64,000 nucleotides of DNA, from positions 1,773,936 through 1,837,935 of the forward strand of contig LSRY02000015.1 in assembly GCA_001643675.2 (NCBI GenBank). The letters run 5' to 3'. Below are positions 13,399-24,117 of the stretch, one piece after another. The notes under the pieces are model-generated. The model was given only the letters and a program-made list of their open reading frames with translations. It did no database searches and was not told where the DNA came from. The position numbers and the translations under genes are program-made. This DNA comes from Monocercomonoides exilis. Taxonomy: Eukaryota > Preaxostyla > Oxymonadida > Polymastigidae. How positions within the stretch are numbered: position 1 is the stretch's first letter; the number at the start of each line of letters is the position of its first letter.

Positions 13399-15851
13399 TA
13401 TTTTGTTCTTTAACTTCAAATATTTTTATTTATTTATTTATTTATTTATTATCCAATTCAGCTCCATCAATCCCAGCAGCACCTTCCATTCCTGCAGCCC
13501 CGTCTATTCCAGGTGCCCCGGCCATCCCAGCTGCTCCATCAATCCCTGGAGCTCCTGCCATCCCTGGTGCACCTGCCATCCCTGGTGCCCCGGCAATTCC
13601 AGGCGCGCCTGCTATTCCTGGTGCTCCTGCTGGTTTGTGGAAAATTATACCATTTATAATAATTCATTTTTTTATTTAATTCAAATTGATTATTCGTTTT
13701 TAATAGCACCTGCAATTCCAATGCTTCCAAAGAAGCAGCCACGCAAAGCTAAAGTTGCAATGAAAGTGTTCCATTGGTCGAAGATTCCTGACAGAAACAT
13801 CGAGAAGTCTATTTGGAAGGTGTGTAATGATTCATCTTTTGTGTCTATTATCTTTTTTTTCTTTTTTATTCTTTCTTTTTTTTAAAAAAAAATTATTCAC
13901 AGAATCTTGATGATACCCACGTGAAACTCGACGAAAGTGAACTTGAACTTCTCTTCAACAAGCCCTCTCTCACTCGGAGTGCTATTTCTTCCTCTTCTTC
14001 GAGCAGCGCGGCAAACGCCCCACCGAAAGAGGTTATTCCTCAGCTGCTCGATGGAAAGCGTGCTGCTGACTGTGGAATTATGCTCTTCCAGTTTGGGTCG
14101 ATGGGTCCGAAGGGAGTTGCCGATGCCATCAGAATGTGCAGCGGATCGTTGACTGGAGAGAAACTGAAGGCGCTTTTGAACTTTGTGCCAACGAGCGAAG
14201 AGAGAGAGACTTTGACGTCGTTTGAAGGTGACCCGTCGAAGCAGAGCAAACAGGAGCAGTTCTTCCTGGAGATTGTGAAGATCCCGCGTTTGGAGGAGAG
14301 ACTGAGGTGTTTGCTGTTTATGCAGAAAGCTGAAGAGCAGCTTTCAGACATTATGACATCGCTGTCAACGCTGAAGGATGCCTGCAATTGTGTGCAGAAA
14401 GGGAAAGCGCTCAAGCAGACACTGGAGATTGTGCTTGCATTGGGTAACTTTTTGAATGGAACGACTGCACAGGGATGTGCCTATGGTGTGAAGTTGGATA
14501 CGCTGAGGAAGATGAAGGAGTTCAAATCAACACCCAAGCCAGCAGGTGCTGCCTCTTCTGAGAATGCTGAAGAGAAAGGCGACGATATGCCGCTGTGGAT
14601 GAAGTCAGGGACCATCACACTGTTCCAGTATTTGGTGCATGCGATGGAGAAGCGTGGATTGGTGAGTGCACTGAAAGAGGAGTGCAAATGTCTGAAGGAT
14701 GCAGCACAGATTCCGTTGTCGTCTGTGCAGCAGGAAGCAAACGAGGTGAATGAAGGTGTGAATCTGATTATGAACGAGCTCAAAACGATTGAGACAGCCA
14801 TCACAGCGTATGAATCAAAGGACAAGAAAGGAAAGAGCAAACCTTCAGAAGAGAAAGCAGAAGAAGCAGAAAAGGAAAGTGGGGAAGGTGAAGGAGGAGA
14901 AGGTGAAGGTGAAGAATCATCAGCATCTTCCTCTTCGTCTTCTTCGCATTCGAGCTCCCCATCACCAGGCCCAGGCAGCGAAGGTTCGAATTCTCTTCTG
15001 CAGACGCCCGAGCAGTATGAGGCTGCGAAGGTGTTCCTCTCCAAAATGCAGATGTTCTATGACTCGTTCCTGTTGAAGCAGGCAAACCTTTCGAAGACAA
15101 AGGAGGACACAGAAAACGCAATCACAGAAACAACCACAATGTTCAATGAAGATCCAAAGAAGGTTCCATCAGAGGAGTTCTTCTCAATCTTTGTCGACTT
15201 CCTTGTCAGTGTTGATGTATGTGCACATTGTGTTATGATTGAATGTGTTTTGATATTAAAATAAAATATTTTTCTATGTTTTCATATTTCTTTATTATTG
15301 AAATTTTATATATTGGATATTTTTTTTTATTTATTTAAATTTTAAATCATATATATCTTTTTTTTGGCTGATTCTTCAATGTTTCTAATGATAATCTTCA
15401 GAAAACAAGCGACGACATCAAGAAAAAGGAAGAAAAAGAGCGGAAGGACCGCGAAAAGAGAGAGCGAGAAGAAAGAAAGAAGCTTGGGCTGCCTTCAAAC
15501 TCACCCAGCGGTGGAGCGAGATCATGGGCCAACAGAGGAGCAGCAGCTTCTTCAGCGTCTTCTTCTTCTCCGTCGTCATCTGCGTCTCAGCTGGGTACTT
15601 CCGCGTCTTCTGCAGCAGACGGAGAAAGCAAAGACGAGGCGAAGGAGCAAGACGCGTCATCGCCTGGCTCTGAGCAGAAGAGCGGTGGAATTGGAGGAAG
15701 GATTGGCATTGGCAAGCTGGCGTTGGGTGGAGGAGAAGGGCAGAAGGACATTATGAATGCAATTTCCCAGCAGATCGCGTCGGGTGCTTTGCTGAGGAGA
15801 AACAGAGGAGGTGTTGGCGCCAGAGGCCCTGGGCTGAGCGGACTCCCATAA
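9601..15851 (+). CDS. Diaphanous-related formin (12 exons)
   Basis: Nucleates and elongates unbranched actin filaments in the cytoplasm, normally held inactive by a DID-DAD contact and released by Rho GTPases. Exons: 9601-9717, 9764-10041, 10098-10244, 10310-10408, 10534-10838, 10940-11173, 11341-11483, 11665-13180, 13462-13632, 13707-13819, 13903-15216, 15402-15851. All phases join, giving 1628 aa. Residues about 40-640 resemble the GBD/FH3 (DID) armadillo region of DAAM proteins (REKTRFQTL, LNENGFQAVLD), interrupted by Pro-rich linkers. A charged coiled coil covers about 647-867. FH1 (about 888-1010) is mainly repeats of the form IPAAPS/IPGAPA. FH2 runs from KVFHWSKIP to about 1479 and includes GNFLNGTTAQGCAYG. 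Near residues 1594-1615 the segment DIMNAISQQIASGALLRRNR fits a DAD. The ATG is 230 bp after the RecQ stop. Confidence 0.92.
13269..13452 (+). repeat. (TTTTG)n and (TTTA)n microsatellites in a formin intron
   Basis: Inside the longest formin intron (13181-13461, 281 bp), about 25 TTTTG-like units (the first few vary as TTTGC) run from about 13269 to 13398. A short TTTA array lies at about 13420-13452, just before the acceptor. Together they make most of the intron a T-rich tract on the sense strand. Confidence 0.9.
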
Positions 15852-16550
15852 TGTCTTGTCTGGTTGCTCATGGTTTGTGATTTAAGAAAAGCCAAACATT
15901 CACTTTTGCAGTTCTTAGCTGTTAGAAGAGGCATACTTTTGGCAATTTTCAGAGATTATTTCTTGCAACAACATCGTGTGTTAGTTACCGATATGTAATT
16001 CATTGATTTGTACAACTTTTGATTGTATACTTCATAGGCATTCATGCACTTCAAACGCATTTAATTTCTTTTGTTCTGTTTTAGCAATTTTTTAATTAGA
16101 AGTCAGATATAATTTGTTAGAAAACATCTCACACTTTTATTTTGTAATCTAGAAGCTTGGTTAAACTCTTGAAGCTTCTTTGTTTCTGATCTGCTTTCTT
16201 AAAACAATATTTTTTCGCATGTGAATATTTAAACGTTATTTTTAATTAAAACAGTTATTTATTGAGAAAATTTGTTGTTATTTGTATTTTTTTATAAGAG
16301 GAAAATCAGTTGTTAAAAAAGAGATTTTACAAAAATGGTGTGAAAATGAATGATCTGATTCACATTAAAAGAAAAATGATTTTTTGAGCTCATTTTGGCT
16401 TTGTTCTTTCGGTTCAAATGAGTTTCGATAAATGAAAAAATAACTTATTTGAATAACTTTTAGTGAGCTGTGCAGAGCAAATGTTCGTTTTTCTAATACA
16501 TCATTATTAAATTGAATATAATCGCTCACATAGGAAGAAATGGAAGTTTT

Positions 16551-16581
<31 letters not shown>

Positions 16582-16897
16582 TGACACAGTGCGATGAAAA
16601 TTTTTCTGAGAGTGTGATTTTTTTTGAAAAAATAAACATTTTGCAAAATAGTTACATTTGTTCCTGAGAAAGAAACAAATGGCTGATTCTTTTAAAAATC
16701 ACACGTTCATTCGAGTTTTGGTCGAAATTTTTTACCGCAATGGAATACTGAAAAGAACACTTTTTCTTTAAAACATCATCATAAGCTACATGAAATAACT
16801 GTTGAAGTTCATATTTTCATAAATCTCTTTGAGATTTAATTTTTGATCAAAACTCAAATAAAAGAATCATATCAAAAAGGATTAGCCACGTAATATA
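15852..16897. other. Intergenic, AT-rich, with poly-T tract
   Basis: About 1.05 kb between the formin stop and the first pogo-like element. It contains a 27-nt poly-T run at 16556-16582 and otherwise AT-rich sequence. I see no gene or RNA in it. Confidence 0.6.
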
Positions 16898-17091
16898 GTG
16901 TGATTTATAAACCTGGACTTTAATATAATTTTGGTTTGAAAAAAAAATTTTTTTTTTATTCTAACAATCATGTTTTAATTCTTAAAATTGAAATTATAAA
17001 TAATATCCATAATCAACAAGTTCTCTCTATTCAATTTTTCCTGGAATTTTTCAGCTTAGGTTCATCATCCAAACCATCATCATTCATTATA

Positions 17092-18568
17092 TTATATTTG
17101 CGATATCTCCTTTTTTGGGCTTTTCAGTTGCGAGAAGAATTCTGCTTCATTTTCATGATTATTATCTTGTCTTATCTTATTTTCAATTATTTTTTCTTCT
17201 CTTCTCCATTCTTCAAAGAATTGTTGTTTGGTTGTGTTTTTTACAGAAAAATCAAGTCTGCGTGTTCTCTTTTTTAGTGTCACCGAATGTCTCTTTGGTA
17301 TGCCAGATAAAATTGAATACCGCTCTTTTGAAAGCGCAAAGCTTTTCTTGAACAAAGAAAAGATAATTGCAGGAAGCAATGCCGTCTGATGGGCTTGTGG
17401 AAGAACGTTGGAGAGAAATGGAAGAATTCGGAGGCACAGAGTGCAGAGGGTTGATTCATTTCTTGAAAATAGAAAACACACCACGATAAAGAGGGCGTGC
17501 GATGTGTGAACTGTGAGGAATAAAAGTGACGATGTTATTATTGTCATCGGTCAATTTCTGCCAGACATCAAGCTGAGCCCGAGAAGAATGAGAATCCAAA
17601 AAATGAAGATATCTTTTATGGTTCTTCATTAAAATATCCCCTCTTTCGATGATTCCATTCAGTTTAACCTCCTATGCATATCTTTTGAAAATGCTTTCTG
17701 TCGTCCATCCTTCGTTGTTGTCCCAAACGTCCATCTACGCAGTCAACAGAACTCGCATCTCCTTTGGTAATTTGTGGCATGGACACAACACAACGCTTTT
17801 GAGAGAATAACCATTTGCAGCAGCTGAGACAACCAAAGTTGCATATGGCATGTTTGGAAGTGTTGTATGGAAACAGGCTGGCACTCCTGAAGTGTTAATA
17901 ACCAGAGTTTTGAAGGAATAAGATAGGCACAGTGAAGATTCATCAGGGTCAAGGATCAAAGAATATGAATAATAATGTGAATCATGAAGATTTTACAGAA
18001 GCTCGAAGAAAAGTGAAACAGCGTGTTCGTTGGATACTGAAAGACATTGGATATCCACATTTGTGTGCATGGATGCTTTGAGCTCTGAATACCTTTTTGT
18101 AAATAAATATGAATATGCTTATGATACACTGGCATTTTTATCAGCTTCATTCTCTGAACGCCTTTTTTGTAGGAAAGGACGGATTCAATCTGCAAAATAC
18201 TAATTATGAAAAACAAAATAAAAAAGTGAAGATGAAAACAGACAAATTCACTTGTTCTCTTGGTATTAAAACTTGTTCCTGATAAACTTTTAATTTTTAA
18301 TGACTCGGACAATAGGATTTTTATCATCTTCATTGTACAGTTATGACCCACCAGATTTTCCAACATCCCTTCCACTCTCAACTGCTGAAACTGCTCTGAA
18401 AACCGCAGAATGAGAGAATTCTTTAGAATTTATTGAGTCAATAATTCGAACAATGCCATCAACAACAATACATGACATGGACTTGAAACGATTTTCAAAA
18501 CTTCGATATTCAAATGTTATCATTTTTTCTCGAATAATCGACTGGCCATTTTCTTTTTTGTTAAGCAC
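17092..18568 (-). pseudogene. DDE_1-type (pogo-like) transposase, copy A, pseudogene
   Basis: Reading right to left, an N-terminal DNA-binding-like segment (18568-18341) aligns with copies B and C. The first catalytic region follows (LDPDESSLCLS), then NGYSLKSVVLCPC and FLDSHSSRAQ. The region matching PLDRGV in the other copies reads PLYRGV, so the third catalytic Asp is Tyr. Several in-frame stops and at least one frameshift (near 17440) break it. The tail (VTLKKRTRRLDF) is still recognisable. It cannot make an active enzyme. Family assignment rests on the DE(S/T), D and PLDRGV pattern shared by pogo/Tigger/CENP-B-like transposases. Confidence 0.8.
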
Positions 18569-18649
18569 TGTGTTTATACCAAAAACAATTGAAAGAAATC
18601 TTTCAAAATTTCACAAAAATAGTTTTTTTTTCTAATGAAAATTAAAATG

Positions 18650-18775
18650 TTTTTATGGATTTAATACTCACTCAATTAACCCCGTTGTTATAGCCTTATC
18701 TCTTCAGGAGATGCACAAACCAGAGATGGAGGAGCAAACACTCCATCCACACCTCCATCAGAGATTAAATGTCGT
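18650..18775 (-). other. Conserved hairpin-prone block of pogo copy A
   Basis: Near the transposase-proximal end of copy A, about 95 bp is more GC-rich than the surroundings and aligns closely with 41838-41955 of copy C. It includes AATCTCTGATG, CTCCTCCATCTCTG and CAACGGGG on the element's sense strand. The segment GATGGAGG can pair with CCTCCATC. It may be the promoter, 5' leader or transposase-binding region. Confidence 0.65.
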
Positions 18776-19054
18776 GATTTTATTAAAATTTCTAACTTTT
18801 GACTTTTAGTTAAAAACCGAAAACAGTATCAAAAATCTGAAAAGTGGATAAAATCTATTTTCAATTACAAAAAAAAAATTCCAGTGTTTTCAAAAAGTTC
18901 GAAATAACAAATCACACTATACACACATGATTATTTTCCTTATTGATTGAATCAAACGGATTGTTTTCATCGTTTTCATTGAAATGTTTTTTTCTTTATA
19001 ATCAAAACTTGCAAGTGTGTTTTCGTGTCTTTCTCTTTGACTTTTTGAGAATCA

Positions 19055-19086
19055 CAAAAAAAAATAAAAAATAAAAAATAAAAAAT

Positions 19087-19123
<37 letters not shown>

Positions 19124-19158
19124 AAATAAAAAATAAAAAAAAAAAAAAAAAAAAAAAA
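19055..19158. repeat. (AAAAAAT)n microsatellite and poly-A
   Basis: About ten AAAAAAT-type units followed by a run of A up to 19158, between pogo copy A and the DnaJ gene. The open frame this creates on the minus strand is an artefact of the repeat. Confidence 0.95.
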
Positions 19159-19453
19159 CACTTTTTATAAAAATGTTCCACATCATATCATCAGAAATGA
19201 AAAACAAACAAAACAATACATCTGTTTTTTTGAACTACATCTTTTCCATAAATTTTTGATTTTAGAAAAAATCAATGTCAGTTTTCTTCAAGTTTATTTC
19301 TAATACTGCCTTTTCTACTATGTCAAAAGCAATACTCACTTATTCAAAAAGTCATTCATAACCAAAATTTTTTAAGAGGTATTATTTTTTTTGAAACTCT
19401 TCAAAAATCCGTTTTTCGTTGGATCAGTATATTTTTTATTTGTAACTTCTCCA

Positions 19454-20927
19454 ATGTCCTCAGACACAAAGTATTACGATATTCTAGGAATAACTAAAGA
19501 AGCAACAGATGATGAAATAAAGAAAGCTTATCGGAAGGCAGCTATTAAATGGCATCCGGATAAAAATGTTTGATAATAATATTTAGAATCCTCCTGTGAA
19601 ATTTTTTAATCATTGTTAATGTTATTGAACATTTTGCATATTTTATATCATTTGTTAAATATGCTATTGCTTTATTAGCCCGGAAATCCAGAAGCAACAG
19701 AAAAGTTCAAACAAATTGGAGAAGCGTACGAAGTCTTAAGCGACCCAAAAAAACGAGAACTATATGATAAGTTTGGATTCTTTAAAAGTTTTTATTCAAT
19801 AATACATAAATTTTGATTGTAGATATGGAGAAGAAGGAATGAAAGAAGGTGGAGGAGTTCAATTTCACAGTGCCACTGATCTGTTTGATTCCATTTTTGG
19901 AGGCGGTCTTTTTGGAAGGTCAGCTCCGCAAAAACCCACAAAAGGAGATGATGTTGTTCATCACATTAAGTTTTCCCTCGAAGATCTCTATGCGGGAAAA
20001 AAGAAGAAGCTCCGAATTTCAGCAAAAAAAGTTTGCAGTCTTTGCAAGGGATATGGATCTACAAAGCCAAATGCAGTTGTAAAATGCACGGTTTGCAATG
20101 GAACAGGAATGCAAACGATCACGCAACAGCTTGGACCCGGATTTATTTCAACTTCAAGGCAACCTTGCAGAGCATGCAGGCAAAGAGGAGAAGTCATCAA
20201 AGATGAAGATCGGTGTCCTTTGTGCAATGGAGAGAAAACAAGAACGGAACAGAAAGATCTTGAATTTACTGTCGAAGCAGGCTCATACGATGGACAAAAA
20301 GTGGTGCTACGTAATGAAGGTGATGAAGAGCCTGGAGTTGAAGCAGGTGATTTAATTATTGTTATTGATGAGAAGCCTCATGACACTTTTCAGCGAAAAG
20401 GAAGAGATCTAGTTATGAACAAAACTATCACATTGGGAGAAGCATTATGCGGATTTGAGTTTTCTGTTACAACTTTGGATAAAAGGCAACTTTTGATTAA
20501 GCCAAATCCTGAAGACGTAATTAAGCCTGGTGCTATTAGATGCATTCCAAATGAAGGAATGCCCGTGTATCGATCACCTTTGGATAAAGGTTCATTAGTT
20601 ATAAAATTTGAAGTCGAATTTCCTGAAAAAGGTTCAATTTCAGATGAAAGGAAAAGTGCAATTGCAAAAATCCTTCCTGCACCATCATCTTCATTTACTC
20701 CAGGATTTACTTCACTTTCTGCTCAAAAGAAAGCAAAAGGAGGTAAGCCTTCAAGCTCTGCAACAACTTCAACAAATACAAGCGATTTTGAAGAAGCTGA
20801 ACTTACTGAATTTTCATCAGGAGGAGATCACAGCGCTTATTCATCTAGTTATAGCGGTTCATATGATGATTACGAAGGAAGCGGAAGAAGAGGTGGGACC
20901 CACGTACAGGCTTGTACAATATGCTAA
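19454..20927 (+). CDS. Class A DnaJ/Hsp40 co-chaperone (Ydj1/DNAJA type, 3 exons)
   Basis: Delivers unfolded substrates to Hsp70 and stimulates its ATPase. Exons 19454-19567, 19679-19770 and 19823-20927 join in phase to give 436 aa, close to the usual 400-440. I chose the ATG of [11 protein letters not shown] at 19454; the frame is open upstream but without a better ATG. The J domain includes the HPD triad at WHPDKN, where intron 1 falls. A short Gly/Phe linker ([11 protein letters not shown]) follows, then the four zinc-finger repeats [24 protein letters not shown] and CPLCNGEK, then the two substrate-binding beta domains. A Ser-rich tail ends in CTIC, which fits a CaaX prenylation box, as in Ydj1 and DNAJA1 (known for the family), so membrane attachment at the ER or other membranes is likely. 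Confidence 0.95.
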
Positions 20928-21169
20928 AACCGTTGTAAAATGACTATTTCAAAAATAATATAACAATTGAATTTCGAGAAATAACATTTTTTGTTAGCTT
21001 TTTTTTAAATTTATCTTTTTTTTAAAACATTTTTTTAATTTTCACTTCATTTCCCTCAAACATTCGCATTTCAAAATTTTATAATTTGGAAGTTGATTCA
21101 TTAACAAAACAGAATTTGAATGAAACATAATTCATTAATTACAAAAATCCTAGTTGAGAAATAAAAATT

Positions 21170-21252
21170 CTCCCCAGCCGGGTTCGAACCAGCGACCTCA
21201 AGATAACAGCTTTTTCTACAGTCTCGCGCTCTTCCAACTGAGCTATGGAGAG
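21170..21252 (-). tRNA. tRNA-Tyr (GUA) with an 11-nt intron
   Basis: The minus strand folds as a tRNA. The acceptor stem is CTCTCCA with TGGGGAG. The D arm is TAGCTCAGTTGGAAGAGC, and the T arm contains GGTTCGAACC. The anticodon stem is CGAGA with TCTTG. Its loop is 18 nt instead of 7 and begins CTGTAG, so the anticodon is GTA (21217-21219 on the plus strand), with an 11-nt intron (21205-21215) in the canonical position one base 3' of the anticodon. An oligo-T run just downstream (plus-strand A run at about 21163-21167) suits Pol III termination. Confidence 0.93.
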
Positions 21253-21621
21253 AACTTAAAAGAACTTGTTCGAATTTTCCCTGCCACACCAAACTGATTG
21301 AGTAACAACGTATTAAAGGATAGTGTTTTCATTGGAACCTATTTTTGATGGCACCTTTTTTTTATTTCTTTGTGAAATATATAATTTTCTATAAGAAACA
21401 AAGATTGTTTGCACAAACAATTGTTTTTGTCATCAGCGGATGAATAGATGTTCTTATTTGATTTCGGGGAAACAGTGAAATATGTTAGTGAAATTCTTGT
21501 ATGAAAAAAACATGACAAATTCTTTTTAAAAACAAATAGAATAAACAAAAATTTATTAAAGCAAATACTACCTATATCAAAACTTGAAAAGTCTTTTGGC
21601 TGCTTTTAATGGACTTTTTTT

Positions 21622-23460
21622 ATGATCATTTCCCAAAAAATTGATTTGTATTTTAATGATCAAAAAAAAGCTGAAGAAGGAAAAAGAAAAATGCAAGCAG
21701 AAATGGCGTCGATTGACTATCGCATTTATGAAAATAGACTCGAGAGAATGGCGCGAATTCTGATTGATGGAAAAGCCAGGCTTGTGGATGCGACGAACTT
21801 CTGTGAATTTTCAAAAAAAACTCTCATCCATGCAGTGAAGGCTGTTAAAAGTGACAGGGATGTTGCCAAAGGAGGAAGACCTTCATTGCTGCGCAAGGAA
21901 AAAAAGGAAATTGTTACAGACGTTATAAAAATTGAAGCAAAGTGTGGAACAAACCTGACAGTGAAGAAAACAAAAGAATTGGTTTGTAAAATATTTTTCT
22001 TCTATTTATTTGTTTCTATTTGGAGAATTTTTTTTGTAAAGTTCCTTTTGTTTTATTTTCTAATAGAATAATAATTTCATATTTCGATCAATTTTCTGTT
22101 CCCACTCACCAAATTTCGCTGTCATGAAAGTGAAAGCATTGTGATGTTATTTTTTTCATGACATCGAAATTTGGTGAGTGGGAACAGAAAATTGATCGAA
22201 ATATGAAATTATTATTCTATTAGAAAATAAAACAAAAGGAACTTTTCAAAAAAATTAGCCGTTTAGATTGAAAATGCGATAGAAGATGAAGATTCAGAGA
22301 TTTCAATTGATGCTTCACCAAAAAAAGAAATTTCAAAATCCGCGGCTTATTCCTTCTTGCGAAATCAACCCGAATTGAAATTACAAAAGCCAAAAATTAC
22401 GGATTCAAAACGTCTTGCAGCATCTTGTCAAGACGCTTTGAAACCTTGGTACGAAATGCTTGATGATTTGCATTCAAAGTTCAAACACCGAAGGGAGATA
22501 ATCTTTTATGTGGATGAAACATCACCGAGATTATCAGATAATTGCTAAAAACTTGTTGCGACATCCTCGGAATCTCCTTCAGCCTGTTGTCTAGCATTTT
22601 CGAGAGTTCGAAACGTGATACATGTGACTGCTGTTTCCTCGGATGGTTTTTCTTTGCACTCAATTGTTCTTTGGCCTAGTTCAAATGTTCCGGTAGAGTT
22701 GACTCCTTTTCTATCTTCTTCGCTTGATGTGTAGTGCAATACGAACGGTTGGATGATCTATTCTCCTTTCGAACATTCCTCTTTGCACGTTCTTCTTCTT
22801 GAAATATTAGAACATAAGAAAAGAATGAAGTTTTCTGAAGAGATAAGTTTGGTATTTGTCGATTCGCACAGCTCTCATGCAAAACCTATTATTTGAAGAA
22901 AATTTTTGGAATCAAATGTGGATGTCATCACATTTGTTCCTCACACAACACATATTTCGCAACCTCTCGATAGAGGTGTTTTTGCTGTTCTTAAATCGGT
23001 TTTAAATTCATCAATAGAAATCCCTCAATCTTCAACAGCTTCTTCCAACAGAAGGGATTTGGTAGACATCCTTCCTCAAGCTCTTCACTCTGCATTCGCA
23101 CCATCAGTAATTAAGAATGCATTTGATGTAAGTGGTGATTTGTTTAGATCGTCAGGACCAGTTTTACGTAAATTGCCCAAACACTCTTCATTTCCTTTAC
23201 CCACTTGTTCAAATCGTTTTGATTTTTACGGAAAACTGCTCACAAATGAGGATTTCTTAGAAAAGTGGGAAGAAGATATATTTATTCGAACAAGTGCGAA
23301 ATGTTCCGAAGCCGAAGAAGAAACAGAAAACATTGAAGATACTCTTCCATTAAAGTCAAAGAAGAAAAGAGTTTGTCGAAGAATTTTGCATGATGATTTG
23401 GAAAATATCGAAGAAGATAATTCTGCAGATCAAAGTTCAAAAAAAAAAAAAGAAAAATAA
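21622..23460 (+). pseudogene. DDE_1-type (pogo-like) transposase, copy B, pseudogene
   Basis: Exon 1 begins at the ATG at 21622 (MIISQKIDLYF) and carries the DNA-binding-like region. An intron starts GTTTGT after KTKEL, contains a palindrome, and ends at TTTAG near 22268. Exon 2 has the catalytic motifs FYVDETSPRLS, FVDSHSSH and THISQPLDRGVFAV and a Lys/Glu-rich tail ending at 23460. The second exon stays in one frame throughout but has three stops (TAA near 22546, TAG near 22735, TGA near 22896). The last falls where copy C has Trp. All three catalytic acidic residues remain, so it looks like a young pseudogene decayed by substitutions only. Confidence 0.8.
22026..22256. repeat. Palindrome (about 104-bp arms) in the intron of transposase copy B
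   Basis: The left arm 22026-22129 and right arm 22154-22256 are reverse complements with only a few mismatches; the inner 92 bp is nearly perfect. A 24-nt loop separates them. The outer few bases (A/T runs) match less well. It is absent from copies A and C. It could be a small foldback element or a local inverted duplication. Confidence 0.9.
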
Positions 23461-23555
23461 AAAGACTATTTGAACCGAGTTTTGTTTATTTTTGCTAATT
23501 GATTCTGTATTTTTTGAATTTTATCACTTCAAAAATTAGGTGCAAATAAAAACAC

Positions 23556-24117
23556 TAACCTATTTATCTAAATGAATGTAATTCAATCAAAACGGAACTT
23601 TTTCTCTCTCAAAGTAGGCAACTCGACGAATTTCATTTTTTTTGTTTTAAAAGTTATGATCTAAACTTTTTTGGTGTCTTTAATTACTTAGTCAACATTA
23701 TGAGTTAGGTTTTAACATTTTGTTTGAATGTTTGTTATATATTACTAAAACTTTTTATGATCCGTTTTTTGAGTTTTGTTGATTTTTTGGACAGAACATT
23801 TATATCATGTTTATATGCAATTTTAATGAGGATAAATAACTTTTTACCATATTTAACTATATTTTTTATATGTTTTGTGTACATATAAAAGTATAAATGT
23901 TTAAATAATACTTTTTTAACAAATTCAGACATTTCACATTTTTATTTTTTGTTTTGAGTGTTAACAATGAAATAAAGTTACTCAATGAAAATTTCTTGCA
24001 TTTTTATTAATGATTAAAATTTATTTATATAAAAAAACAAGTCAATCAGAAAATCATATTATTAATGGGAAAAAATGTCAGTGAGGTGAATAAAAAATTA
24101 ACAAACAATAGAAAAAC
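23556..24117. other. AT-rich spacer
   Basis: About 560 bp between pogo copy B and the Harbinger-like gene. It is AT-rich. I found no gene and no clear terminal repeat for the neighbouring Harbinger-like element. Confidence 0.5.

Larger units (their letters stand above)
16898..18917 (-). mobile_element. Pogo/Tigger-like DNA transposon, copy A (decayed)
   Basis: A 2020-bp element in reverse orientation. Its ends are inverted repeats starting GTGTGATTT (16898 inward, and 18917 inward on the other strand), directly flanked by TA at 16896-16897 and 18918-18919. TA is the target of Tc1/mariner/pogo elements. Length, end sequence, gene order and an internal conserved block (about 18655-18770) match copy C at 41696-43747. 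The transposase inside is broken. Confidence 0.85.
21323..23555 (+). mobile_element. Pogo/Tigger-like DNA transposon, copy B (decayed, with nested hairpin)
   Basis: The ends are inverted repeats starting GTGTTTTCATT at 21323 and GTGTTTTTATT on the opposite strand at 23555, flanked by TA (21321-21322 and 23556-23557). Of its 2233 bp about 230 is a palindrome inside the transposase intron. Without it the element is about the same length as copies A (2020) and C (2052). Its end sequence differs from theirs, so it is a separate subfamily. It lies 70 bp upstream of the tRNA-Tyr gene. Confidence 0.82.

Noticed and set aside
13280-13400. Telomere-like repeat
   Set aside because: TTTTG is not a known telomere unit, and the array lies inside an intron.
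13231-13419. KQNKT-repeat protein on the minus strand
   Set aside because: It is only the translation of the (TTTTG)n microsatellite.
18976-19161. Phe/Tyr-rich open frame on the minus strand
   Set aside because: It comes from the (AAAAAAT)n repeat.
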